10,460 nucleotides of DNA, from contig CALINZ010000248.1 of the NCBI GenBank assembly GCA_938045085.1, positions 1-10,460 of the forward strand, written 5' to 3'. This DNA comes from an uncultured Collinsella sp. Its GTDB lineage: Bacteria; Actinomycetota; Coriobacteriia; Coriobacteriales; Coriobacteriaceae. Below, piece by piece: positions 1 through 6,913 of this stretch. The position numbers and the translations under genes are program-made. How positions within the stretch are numbered: the first letter of the stretch is position 1; every line of letters begins with the position of its first letter. Under the pieces are notes generated by a model that made no database searches, was not told where the DNA came from, and saw nothing but the letters and a program-made list of their open reading frames with translations.

Positions 1-19
1 TCCGGCTCGTGCGGAATCT

Positions 20-87
20 ACGAAAACCTTGCGCCCGGCCTTCGGCGGCGCGGCCTGCGGTGACTTTGGGGCAGACCGGGTTTTCGT
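20..87. repeat. Imperfect inverted repeat downstream of the aminotransferase gene
   Basis: The 9-base arm ACGAAAACC (20-28) is the exact reverse complement of GGTTTTCGT (79-87). Inside the arms the sequence is very G+C-rich and can pair further in an imperfect way (GCGCCC on the left against GGGGC on the right, plus an inner GGCC...GGCC). It lies just past the 3' end of the minus-strand aminotransferase gene, so a transcript-end structure is possible, but no clear stem followed by a T-run is seen. No convincing gene was found in 1-148. One minus-strand frame stays open there with a coding-like look but has no visible start codon. Confidence 0.35.
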
Positions 88-148
88 TGGCTGACGCCCC
101 CACTCATAATGCTTGGGTCGGTGGGCTGATGTGTTGCGTCCCTGATGG

Positions 149-1285
149 CTACAGGGTTGAAATGAAGGTGGACAGGCGATTTAGGCCTTCGTCCAGATCT
201 TTGTCGGAGACGCAGTAGCTGAGGCGGATGTGGCCTTCGGTGCCGAAACAGTCGCCTGGGACTAGGGCTACGTTTGCCTCTTTGATGGCTTTGATGCAGA
301 AGTCTTCGCTTGTTAGGCCATGCTGTTTGATGCTGGGGAAGACGTAGAAGGCGCCTGCCGGTTCCACTACGTCGAGGCCCATGGCGTCTAAGGCTGCGAG
401 CACGCGTTCGCGGCGGGCTCGGTAGACATTGAGCATGGGGGTTGGGTCGACGGTCAGGGCTCGGGATGCGGCGTCCATCTCAAAGGAGACGGCACTCGAT
501 ACTAAGTATTGGTGAGCTTTTGCGATCTCGGCGATGACGGGGGCTGCCGCTGCGAGCCAGCCCAAACGCCAACCGGTCATGGCCCAGGGCTTAGAGAAGC
601 TCTCGATGACGACCGTCTGCTCGCGCAGCTCCGGGTGTCGCTGGGCGAAGCGCTCGTAGCCGTCCACATAGACGAGTCGGTTGTATACGTCGTCGCAGAC
701 TACGTAGATGCCCGCCTGCTCCGCTACGTGTGCCACGGCGTCGAGCGATGCCGCGTTGAGAATGCAGCCCGTAGGATTGTTGGGCGTGCAGATGACGATG
801 GCCTTAGTCGCCGGCGTCACGCAGGCACGAAGCGCCTCCTCATCGATCTGGAATTGCGCAGGCTCCGTATCCAAAAAGACCGCTTTGGCGTGATTGGCCA
901 CGACGATGCTCTCGTACAGGCCAAAGGCCGGCGTGGGGATAATGACCTCGTCGCCGGGGTTGAGCATAGCCATGGATGTTGCCGACAGGGCCTCGGTCGC
1001 GCCGTCGGTCAGGATGACCTCGTCGGCCGAAAACATAAGGCCCGCGTCCCCCATGTAAGCAGACAACGCCTCACGCAGGGCGGGGCGACCATTGTTGGGC
1101 GGATAGTGCGTGTCGCCGCGACCCAGCGCGGCGGTCACCTCGGCGCTAATCATATCGGGCGTGGAAAAATCGGGCTCGCCAAGCGCAAGCGCGATGCACC
1201 CCGGGTGCTGGGCGGCGAGCGCGTTGATCCGACGGATGCCGGAGGGCTTGAGCGTGGCAAGCGAGGTATTCATGGGCAGACGCAT
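149..1285 (-). CDS. Pyridoxal-phosphate-dependent class I/II aminotransferase
   Basis: A fold-type I PLP aminotransferase of 378 residues, a normal full length for the aspartate/aromatic aminotransferase (I-gamma-like) group. It should be cytoplasmic and move an amino group between an amino acid and a 2-oxo acid; the substrate cannot be read from the sequence. Visible motifs in order are LALGEPDFSTPD (33-44, substrate loop), TDGATEAL (93-100, PLP phosphate region), NNPTG (169-173), the DDVYNRLVY block (198-206) with the Asp and Tyr that contact PLP, SFSKPWAMTGWRLG (229-242) with the Schiff-base lysine K232, and RLSYC (354-358) with the carboxylate-binding arginine R354. The start at 1285 is supported by GAAAGGA (1291-1297) five bases upstream; Met5 (1273) is a less well placed alternative. 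It is transcribed divergently from the gene at 1379. The family call is firm; AspC, AlaT or PatA-type specificity is open. Confidence 0.93.
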   Translation of the reverse strand: MRLPMNTSLATLKPSGIRRINALAAQHPGCIALALGEPDFSTPDMISAEVTAALGRGDTHYPPNNGRPALREALSAYMGDAGLMFSADEVILTDGATEALSATSMAMLNPGDEVIIPTPAFGLYESIVVANHAKAVFLDTEPAQFQIDEEALRACVTPATKAIVICTPNNPTGCILNAASLDAVAHVAEQAGIYVVCDDVYNRLVYVDGYERFAQRHPELREQTVVIESFSKPWAMTGWRLGWLAAAAPVIAEIAKAHQYLVSSAVSFEMDAASRALTVDPTPMLNVYRARRERVLAALDAMGLDVVEPAGAFYVFPSIKQHGLTSEDFCIKAIKEANVALVPGDCFGTEGHIRLSYCVSDKDLDEGLNRLSTFISTL

Positions 1286-1319
1286 GGCGTTCCTTTCGTA
1301 AGGGTTGCACTAGGATAGC

Positions 1320-1334
1320 GCGGCGGGGCGCCGC
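1320..1334. promoter_or_regulatory. G+C-rich palindrome in the divergent 93-bp promoter region
   Basis: GCGGCG (1320-1325) and CGCCGC (1329-1334) form a 6-bp perfect inverted repeat around GGG. It sits midway between the two divergent start codons (1285 minus, 1379 plus), where an operator or leader hairpin for one or both genes could lie. No good pair of -35/-10 boxes was found in either direction; TATCCT on the minus strand and TAACCT on the plus strand are only weak -10 matches. In DNA this G+C-rich such a short palindrome can occur by chance. Confidence 0.25.
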
Positions 1335-1378
1335 CAGACGGTGTAACCTAAACGGAAACCAACCGGAAAGGAGGCGGC

Positions 1379-2038
1379 ATGGAGGTGAGCGCGCGCGGCG
1401 ATGTACCAAAAACGCTGCAAACCATTGCGTATATCAGTATTCCTAAAAGCGCCGACCTTGAGTTTTTGCTCTGGGACCTGCAGGATGCCATCGCCGCCTA
1501 TGCACAGCTTTCCGGCACCGCGCTCCCCCGCCCGGTCGATTTGGAGGCGGATGACACCGGTGCAGTCGATGGCATGGTGCTCGCTGTTGATGATGCATTT
1601 GACGATGAGGCGATGATCGCTGTCGAGCAGATACTCGATCGCCTTGGGAATACAGAGACACGCGTCTATATCGTCGTCCAGGCCCTGTCCAAAAACAACA
1701 AGCAGGCGGACGAAGTCCTCGACCGCCTGTACCGGGCATGTATTCTACGTAACCTGCCATGGTGCGACGGCGTTGTCATCTGTGCCAGCAGCGGCATTGC
1801 AGCGCTTCGCCACTCCCCGCGCATGGGCCTCTTGCGACGGCCATTTTCGGAAGCGATGGATAAGCTCGTGGGCGCCGTGCGCATGGGCTGCTCCATTGAG
1901 CATGCGCAGCTGCTTGGCGGTGGCAATGCCGGTAGCGTCGATGCCGACGGTATGGTGCGCGCCAAGCCCACCGTGCCCGCACCGATCTGGCATGCCATCA
2001 TGAAACGCCTCGGCACCCGCGCCCAATCAGATATCTAA
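1379..2038 (+). CDS. Hypothetical protein, possibly divergent flavodoxin-like
   Basis: A 219-residue soluble protein that I do not firmly recognise. The start is well set: AAAGGAGG (1367-1374) lies four bases before the ATG. A beta-strand-like VYIVVQ (96-101) is followed by a helix and then LPWCDGVVICASSG (126-139). This order resembles the second half of flavodoxin-fold NAD(P)H/FMN oxidoreductases, where a strand, a helix and an 'xLxWxGGxxIGxGG' type segment follow each other. The N-terminal FMN phosphate loop (SxT/SxxGNT type) expected in that family is not seen. The N-terminal half instead starts with TIAYISIPKSADLEFLLWDL (15-34). There are no membrane segments or signal peptide. It faces away from the aminotransferase and converges on the DNA glycosylase gene with one base between the stops. 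The gene is real; the fold suggestion is weak inference. Confidence 0.8.
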   Translation: MEVSARGDVPKTLQTIAYISIPKSADLEFLLWDLQDAIAAYAQLSGTALPRPVDLEADDTGAVDGMVLAVDDAFDDEAMIAVEQILDRLGNTETRVYIVVQALSKNNKQADEVLDRLYRACILRNLPWCDGVVICASSGIAALRHSPRMGLLRRPFSEAMDKLVGAVRMGCSIEHAQLLGGGNAGSVDADGMVRAKPTVPAPIWHAIMKRLGTRAQSDI

Positions 2039-2039
2039 A

Positions 2040-2603
2040 TTACAGAGCACCCCAGTCAACTGCCTCGCGCCAGCGCTCAGCAAGACGCTCCAGGCGCCAA
2101 GCCGCGTTAGCGGGACTAGTTGACGGCAATACGACAGCGGGCAGGCCTGTCCGCTCCTGTAGATAGCGCTTATAGAGACGCCCCGCCGTACCTCCGTTAC
2201 ACACCACCAGCTCAATAGGCGCGTTGCCCGTAATGCGCTCGATATGTGCCGGCACAACGTTTTTAATGCTGGCGTCACTCGAACCCTTGATGTCGCAGCT
2301 CTCGATCACATCCCACAGGGCCACGCCACCGTTCAGCAGCATGGAGCGCTTGGCGGCAATCGAGGCGTCGAGCGTCGCAGGCTCGCTGCCTGCCAAAGGG
2401 TCGCCCTCGTTGGGCGGCACGGGCACACCGAGACACGCGGCCATCACGCGCCAAAAGCGATTCTGAGGGTTGCCGTAATAAAAGGCATTGGCGCGCGAAA
2501 GCACCGAGGGAAACGACCCCAGCACCAAAACACGCGAGCGCTGGTCAAACACGGGCTCAAACCCATGCTCAATATGTTGATAGCCCTCGTCAGATACTGC
2601 CAT
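2040..2603 (-). CDS. Hypoxanthine/uracil-type DNA glycosylase (UDG superfamily)
   Basis: A 187-residue DNA repair enzyme of the uracil-DNA glycosylase superfamily, most like the family 6 deoxyinosine (hypoxanthine) glycosylases that start base excision repair by cutting the N-glycosidic bond of deaminated bases. The signature is GSFPS (29-33) followed by FYYGNPQNRFW (41-51). The Tyr/Asn-Pro/Phe-Trp block is characteristic of this group and differs from the GQDPY motif of family 1 UDG. The second active-site loop is LPSTSPANA (159-167). The middle holds NGGVALWDVIESCDIKGSSD (91-110), also typical of the family. Length matches the family. It begins 3 nt after the stop of the glycosidase gene, with GAGGG (2612-2616 on the plus strand as CCCTC) eight bases before its ATG, so it is probably co-transcribed and translationally coupled. 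Substrate choice (hypoxanthine rather than uracil or G:T mismatch) is inferred. Confidence 0.87.
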   Translation of the reverse strand: MAVSDEGYQHIEHGFEPVFDQRSRVLVLGSFPSVLSRANAFYYGNPQNRFWRVMAACLGVPVPPNEGDPLAGSEPATLDASIAAKRSMLLNGGVALWDVIESCDIKGSSDASIKNVVPAHIERITGNAPIELVVCNGGTAGRLYKRYLQERTGLPAVVLPSTSPANAAWRLERLAERWREAVDWGAL

Positions 2604-2606
2604 GGC

Positions 2607-3983
2607 CTAGGCCCTCAGCAGATAACGCACCTCGTAGGGCGCAAGCTCAAGCGCGCCCGTCAGCTCGACCGTGGGTGCATCGTCGGCAAGCAGGTCGACA
2701 AAGGAGCCGTTGAGTTCGCCGGCGGTGAAGGTATACCTCTCGTTCACGGCATTGACCGCCACGAGTACCGTCGCGTCGTCGCAGGCGCGCTCGAACAGCA
2801 GCTGCTTGTTCTGGATCACCACGTTGCGGTACGCGCCATAGTTGAGGGCACGGGCCGCCGCGTCGTCGGCCAAGCGCAGGTGCGTGAGCTGCGTGATGAA
2901 CGCCGTCAGCTCGTTGGGCACAGGCTCATCGAGCGCAGGGCGCAGCGCCCAGTCGCCATCGGGGCCGCCCTTTTCGCCGGCAATTCCCCACTCGCTGCCG
3001 TAGTAGACGCACGGGATGCCCGGCATGCCAAAGAGCATGCCATAGGCGGGACGCAGGCACGACTTGTCGGTGAGGATGCTTGCCAGGCGCGGCACGTCGT
3101 GGTTGTCGACAAACGACAGCAGGTGCTTGCCACGGTAGATGCACCACGGATCGCCGCCAAACTGGCGGTGCAGCGAGTGCGCAATCTCGAACATGTTAAC
3201 CGAGTTAAAGCTGGAGTACAGGCCCTTGTAACACTCGTAGTTGGTGCAGGAGTCGAGCATCTCGTCGTTGACGATCTGGTTGTAGTCGCCGTGGAGTGTC
3301 TCGCCGATCAGCACAAAGCCGGGCTTGAGCTCACGGGTAAAGGCGTGCAGGCGGCGCATAAAGTCGCGGTCGAGCATATAGGCAACGTCCAGACGCAGGC
3401 CGTCGACGCCAAAGACGTCGGCCCAACGGCGCACGGACTCGAGCAGGTAATCGACCACGGCGGGATTTTGCAGGTTGAGCTTCACAAGCTCAAAATGGCC
3501 TTCCCAGCCCTCGTACCAAAAGCCGTCGCCATAGCAGGAGTCGCCGTCAAAGCTAATGTGGAACCAGTCCTTATAGGGCGAGTCCCACTTGCGCTCCTGC
3601 ACATCGCGGAAGGCCCAAAAGCCGCGACCGACGTGGTTGAAGACGGCGTCGAGTACCACGCGGATGCCGTGGGCATGCAGTGTCTCGCACACGGCGGCAA
3701 AGTCGGCATCCCCACCCAGGCGTCGATCGATATGGCGTAGGCTACGCGTATCGTAGCCATGGCTATCGGACTCGAGCGGCGGGTTAATGAGCACAGCGCC
3801 AACGCCGAGTTCCTGCAGGTAGTCGGCCCATTGGGCAATCTTCATGATGGGCGCATCGGGGTTTGGCGCGGCGTTGGCAGCCTGGGCGAGCTCATCCTCG
3901 GCAACGGGCGCGGCGTTTTCGCGCGGAGCTCCACAAAAGCCCAGCGGATAGATTTGATAGAACGTCGTCTCGTATGCCCACAT
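2607..3983 (-). CDS. GH13 alpha-amylase-family glycosidase (intracellular)
   Basis: A 458-residue glycoside hydrolase family 13 protein with a TIM-barrel catalytic domain. The four classical GH13 regions are present: DAVFNH (112-117), GLRLDVAY (195-202) with nucleophile D199, GETLHG (227-232) with acid/base E228, and FVDNHD (291-296) with transition-state Asp D296, so it should be catalytically active. The N-terminus (YETTFYQIYPLGFCGAP) is the barrel's first strand and no signal peptide precedes it, so it probably acts in the cytoplasm on imported maltodextrins, cyclodextrins or similar alpha-glucans. A short beta domain follows the barrel from about residue 380. There is no added N-terminal carbohydrate-binding domain, as found in typical neopullulanases. 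The start at 3983 is supported by GGGAGG (plus-strand CCTCCC 3989-3994) five bases upstream. The exact specificity (cyclomaltodextrinase, maltogenic or alpha-glucosidase type) is not decidable here. It leads an apparent two-gene operon with the DNA glycosylase. Confidence 0.93.
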   Translation of the reverse strand: MWAYETTFYQIYPLGFCGAPRENAAPVAEDELAQAANAAPNPDAPIMKIAQWADYLQELGVGAVLINPPLESDSHGYDTRSLRHIDRRLGGDADFAAVCETLHAHGIRVVLDAVFNHVGRGFWAFRDVQERKWDSPYKDWFHISFDGDSCYGDGFWYEGWEGHFELVKLNLQNPAVVDYLLESVRRWADVFGVDGLRLDVAYMLDRDFMRRLHAFTRELKPGFVLIGETLHGDYNQIVNDEMLDSCTNYECYKGLYSSFNSVNMFEIAHSLHRQFGGDPWCIYRGKHLLSFVDNHDVPRLASILTDKSCLRPAYGMLFGMPGIPCVYYGSEWGIAGEKGGPDGDWALRPALDEPVPNELTAFITQLTHLRLADDAAARALNYGAYRNVVIQNKQLLFERACDDATVLVAVNAVNERYTFTAGELNGSFVDLLADDAPTVELTGALELAPYEVRYLLRA

Positions 3984-4018
3984 AACAGCCTCCCGGTAAG
4001 CTCAACACAACGACATCC

Positions 4019-4024
4019 ATTGTA
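4019..4024 (-). promoter_or_regulatory. Candidate -10 box for the GH13 glycosidase gene
   Basis: Read on the minus strand this is TACAAT, 5 of 6 matches to the TATAAT consensus, ending 35 bases before the start codon at 3983. No good -35 box lies 16-18 bases upstream (a TTGGGG lies about 20 bases away). A promoter is expected here because a terminator-like hairpin immediately upstream would block read-through from further right. Confidence 0.35.
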
Positions 4025-4048
4025 TGCCCAGCTTGTATCCTCTCCCCC

Positions 4049-4121
4049 AAAATAAGTTGCGGTGGAATAGTTCCTGCCTGGGCCTTCAGAGGCCTTAAAC
4101 AGGAACTATTCCACCGCAACT
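4049..4121 (-). terminator. Perfect 22-bp inverted repeat, intrinsic-terminator-like on the minus strand
   Basis: The arms at 4055-4076 and 4100-4121 are exact reverse complements over 22 bases. Each contains GGTGGAATAGTTCC or its complement. The 23-base loop has its own small hairpin (GGCCT 4081-4085 with AGGCC 4090-4094). On the minus strand the stem is followed directly by TATTTT (plus-strand 4049-4054), as in a Rho-independent terminator; on the plus strand no T-run follows. It sits 15 bases past the stop codon of the gene remnant at 4137-4208, so it most simply is that gene's terminator. It would also shield the glycosidase gene from upstream transcription. The length and perfection of the stem also allow a dispersed REP- or MITE-like palindrome. 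Confidence 0.7.
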
Positions 4122-4136
4122 GATGAGGGGATGTGG

Positions 4137-4208
4137 CTAGGCGACGGGCTTGGCGCGACGGATGGCTGGGAACAGTACGGCGATGGCGAGGATCTTGCCA
4201 AATAAATG
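4137..4208 (-). pseudogene. 3' remnant of a membrane-protein gene
   Basis: On the minus strand a frame ending in TAG (4139-4137) encodes HLFGKILAIAVLFPAIRRA followed by KPVA: a hydrophobic helix capped by a basic tail, a common ending for an integral membrane protein. The frame is open back only to an in-frame TAG at 4265-4263, and upstream of about 4208 the translation no longer looks protein-like (Pro/Arg/Ser-rich). There is no start codon with a ribosome binding site. The stop codon is followed 15 bases later by the terminator-like hairpin, as expected for a true gene end. I read it as the last ~24 codons of a gene whose body was lost when the plus-strand operon to the right was acquired or the region was rearranged. 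The parent family cannot be named from so short a piece. Confidence 0.5.
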
Positions 4209-4263
4209 GTACTGCTGAGATGCCGCCGAGCGAATAGAGGGGTGTCCGCACGGGCGGCTACCC

Positions 4264-4269
4264 TATGAT
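4264..4269 (+). promoter_or_regulatory. Candidate -10 box for the dynamin/ATPase operon
   Basis: TATGAT matches the TATAAT consensus at 5 of 6 positions and lies 46 bases upstream of the ATG at 4316. No convincing -35 box is seen 16-18 bases upstream (GTGTCC region). The rest of the gap 3984-4315 is accounted for by the glycosidase promoter area, the hairpin and the gene remnant; no other gene was seen in it. Confidence 0.3.
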
Positions 4270-4315
4270 AAAGGCGGCATATTCCCGCACCTGATCTACT
4301 AAAGGTAGTTGAACG

Positions 4316-6904
4316 ATGGCAGACATTAAAATCAAGATCGTCAGCAATCCATATCAAGAAATTGTCCGGTTCTTCCGATGGGATAACGGCTGGCAAGAAA
4401 TAACAACCTCCACAAATCCCAACAGCGCGCTCCTTAGCACGAAAATCGTTAACGGATTCTTCCCCTTTAAGGCCGAAGAGATCATCGACATCCTCGCCAA
4501 AGAGTTCGGCGGCGGCGACAAAATCGAATTGCATTTTGAAGGAGCAGACGACGAATGGCAGGAGTTGCTCGCCATCCGATCTTGCACCGAAGGGCCACAT
4601 GCCAACACATACGAGGTCATACGAGACGAGCGCTATCTATCAAACGCCCGTGACGTCTTGCCAGAGATTGTCGAAGTCTTCAGAGAAATCCAGGGGCTTG
4701 TAGACGAAGCAGTCTCCGAGCGAACAAAAGTCTCTGAGCAAATTAGGAAGTTCACCGATGTCTCGAGCGACATCATCCCGCTTTGTGTGCTCGGCAGCTA
4801 TAGCGCAGGCAAATCAACGCTCATCAACGCCCTCATCGGCATGGAGATCCTTCCCAGCGGCGACGAGCCTGTAACGGCCCGCATATTTCAAATCAAACGT
4901 TCAAAAGACCGAGACCGCGCAATGGTTCAATTCTCCTGTGGCAACAGGCGATTCTTGCTACGTTTTGATCTTGATGGCCTCATGGAAAACAAAGAGCTTA
5001 TGGGGGAGCCCCTATACGACAAGATCGCGGCCAAAGTCGGCGGCTCCATGCCCGGCATGGCCTCCCACATGAACAGTGCCCTTAAGGTTCTTAACTCATA
5101 CCATGCCGATGAAGACAACCGGACCATCTCCGATCTGATCAGAATCGAAGTGCCCTTTAGCGATACCGATCCATGGCCTCACGACAGGGAGTTTGTCATC
5201 TTTGACACCCCGGGCTCAAACTCCGCCTCCAACGCCGATCACGCTCGAGTGCTCAAACAGGCAATGGAGGGCCTCTCGAATGGCCTTCCCATTTTCGTTG
5301 CGGAGTACAACTCGCTCGATACGAAGGACAACAAGAACCTCTCCAACGAAATAGAGCAGATTCCCGCAATCGATGAACGCTTCGCCATGATCGTAGTCAA
5401 CAAAGCAGATTCCGCCGACCTTCCCAAAGGAGGATTCGACGATGAAGCCGTCTCGCAAATCATGCGTTGGTCCATTCCGGCCAGCCTTTACGGGCAAGGT
5501 ATCTACTTTGTTTCTTCCATCCTCGGCCTAGGCTCAAAGAACTCCAGCGAGTTTATAAGCGACAACTATGCCGAAAAATTCGAAGACCAGCAGCGTAAAT
5601 ACACCGATCCGACAAGCCGCTTCTACAAAACGCTCTATCGCTACGACATCCTTCCGGGACAGATCTCGCGCAGAACCAACCGCGAATCCGAGGCTTGCAA
5701 GGACCTCCTTCTTGCCAACAGTGGACTCTTTTGTATCGAAAATGAAATACGGCTGTTTGCCGAGCGATACTCTGCCTACAACAAATGCAGCAGGTCGGAA
5801 TCACTTCTACAAGAAATTGTCAGCATAACCGAAGAAGAGATTGCCGTTAAGAAAACCGACCTCGAACAAAAGAAAGCACAGCGAGAAGCCGAGCTCGAAG
5901 AGGATAAGCGCAATCTCATCAACCAGCTCGAAGACTGCAGAGAGCATGCACGGCTGGACTCCTCGGCCAGCTATGCCGGCACCATCGACAGGAACGTTTC
6001 CGCCGAGCAGTGGAAAACCAACCTTGACACGCTTCAGGCGCGTCAAGGCGCCATTACCGAAGACAAGCGAGAGCGCCTCGAATACTCAAAGCGGTCGAAC
6101 GCAGCCGCGCAAGCGTTTGACTCAATCGCCCCTAACTTTTTCAATAGGCTCGGCGAATCGATAAAAGGAAGCCCAGCCAACACGCAAAAGGACGTCGATT
6201 CCCAGCCAACATTTGGGTTAGCGGAGGTTGGCAAAGGCCTTTGCGATGACATCACCGATGCGCTCCAAAAAAGATCCGACGCAAAGGCTGCCGAAAGAAC
6301 AGCCGACAAAGATGCCGCCGACCAACTCTTTAACGAGGTCATCAATCACTATGACGAATGTACCGAGCAAATAGCTCAGACCATCGACGAGCTGTCGCAA
6401 AGCTATTGGAAGGATTGTGCGGAGCATAGCCGCGATGCCCTCTATCGCATCGCCACCAGCAGCGACAATCCTCTTTCCGAAGAGAAGCGCCAAGAGGTCG
6501 GCGATATCATTCTTAAATATCATGGCCTCGCGCTCGATAAGACAAAGGGCCCCATTTTCAGCAAGGCAGACTTTACCGAACTGAAGCTCATGGACCGTGT
6601 CATCTTTAAATCTGACAAGCTTTTGCTTAGGAAAGTCGAAGACAAATTCAACCGCGAAATCTCACGGTGTTTCTGCGAAGCACGCGCCGAAATAGAGCGC
6701 GAGCATACCTACGGCTTTACCGAATGGCTCAACGAGCTGCTCGGCCAAATTACGAGCAATATCACCGACTACAACCCGGTGCTCCATGGCCATGTCGAAG
6801 ACATCAACAGGCAAACCGCGGAGATCAACGCTCTCGAGGCAAAACTCGAGACGCTCAATAATCGAAAAGAGTACATTGCGCGCGTCATTAATTGGAAGGA
6901 ATAG
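4316..6904 (+). CDS. Dynamin-like large GTPase with extra N-terminal domain
   Basis: An 862-residue protein of the bacterial dynamin-like GTPase group. GTP-binding motifs are complete: the P-loop GSYSAGKST (160-168, K166), a switch-I threonine in EPVTARIF (184-191), DTPGS (297-301) as G3, and NKAD (362-365) as G4. Known dynamin-like proteins use GTP hydrolysis to assemble on and remodel membranes; some act in phage defence. Residues 1-105 form an additional mixed alpha/beta domain (RFFRWDNGWQEI, FFPFKAEEIIDILAKEF) that I cannot assign. A Glu/Lys-rich coiled coil runs about 497-545 and another lies near the C-terminus (about 835-858). Residues 550-830 are mostly helical and charged, with no clear transmembrane segment, so membrane contact would be through a paddle or a partner. 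AAAGG (4301-4305) precedes the ATG by about ten bases. It is the first gene of a tight operon; the next starts 9 nt after its stop. Family certain; biological role inferred. Confidence 0.9.
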   Translation: MADIKIKIVSNPYQEIVRFFRWDNGWQEITTSTNPNSALLSTKIVNGFFPFKAEEIIDILAKEFGGGDKIELHFEGADDEWQELLAIRSCTEGPHANTYEVIRDERYLSNARDVLPEIVEVFREIQGLVDEAVSERTKVSEQIRKFTDVSSDIIPLCVLGSYSAGKSTLINALIGMEILPSGDEPVTARIFQIKRSKDRDRAMVQFSCGNRRFLLRFDLDGLMENKELMGEPLYDKIAAKVGGSMPGMASHMNSALKVLNSYHADEDNRTISDLIRIEVPFSDTDPWPHDREFVIFDTPGSNSASNADHARVLKQAMEGLSNGLPIFVAEYNSLDTKDNKNLSNEIEQIPAIDERFAMIVVNKADSADLPKGGFDDEAVSQIMRWSIPASLYGQGIYFVSSILGLGSKNSSEFISDNYAEKFEDQQRKYTDPTSRFYKTLYRYDILPGQISRRTNRESEACKDLLLANSGLFCIENEIRLFAERYSAYNKCSRSESLLQEIVSITEEEIAVKKTDLEQKKAQREAELEEDKRNLINQLEDCREHARLDSSASYAGTIDRNVSAEQWKTNLDTLQARQGAITEDKRERLEYSKRSNAAAQAFDSIAPNFFNRLGESIKGSPANTQKDVDSQPTFGLAEVGKGLCDDITDALQKRSDAKAAERTADKDAADQLFNEVINHYDECTEQIAQTIDELSQSYWKDCAEHSRDALYRIATSSDNPLSEEKRQEVGDIILKYHGLALDKTKGPIFSKADFTELKLMDRVIFKSDKLLLRKVEDKFNREISRCFCEARAEIEREHTYGFTEWLNELLGQITSNITDYNPVLHGHVEDINRQTAEINALEAKLETLNNRKEYIARVINWKE

Positions 6905-6913
6905 GCTGATCGC

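Noticed and set aside
509..1318. 269-codon open frame on the plus strand opposite the aminotransferase gene
   Set aside because: Antisense shadow: Arg-rich, no family motif, and the opposite strand encodes an unmistakable aminotransferase.
2244..3740. 498-codon open frame on the plus strand opposite the GH13 gene
   Set aside because: It lies antisense to a gene with all four GH13 motifs, has no ribosome binding site, and its His/Val/Arg/Ala-rich translation is typical of the complementary frame of a G+C-rich gene.
4055..4121. CRISPR-like or transposon-end reading of the 22-base repeat pair
   Set aside because: There are only two copies, in inverted orientation with a short loop. There is no array, no transposase, and no target-site duplication could be identified.
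3892..4251. 119-codon minus-strand frame running through the hairpin into the glycosidase start
   Set aside because: It reads across the terminator-like palindrome and out of frame through the membrane-protein remnant. It has no ribosome binding site and no protein-like features.
4106..4600. 164-codon minus-strand frame over the start of the GTPase gene
   Set aside because: Mostly antisense to the GTPase N-terminus, with a Ser/Pro-rich tail in the intergenic region; no supporting start signal.
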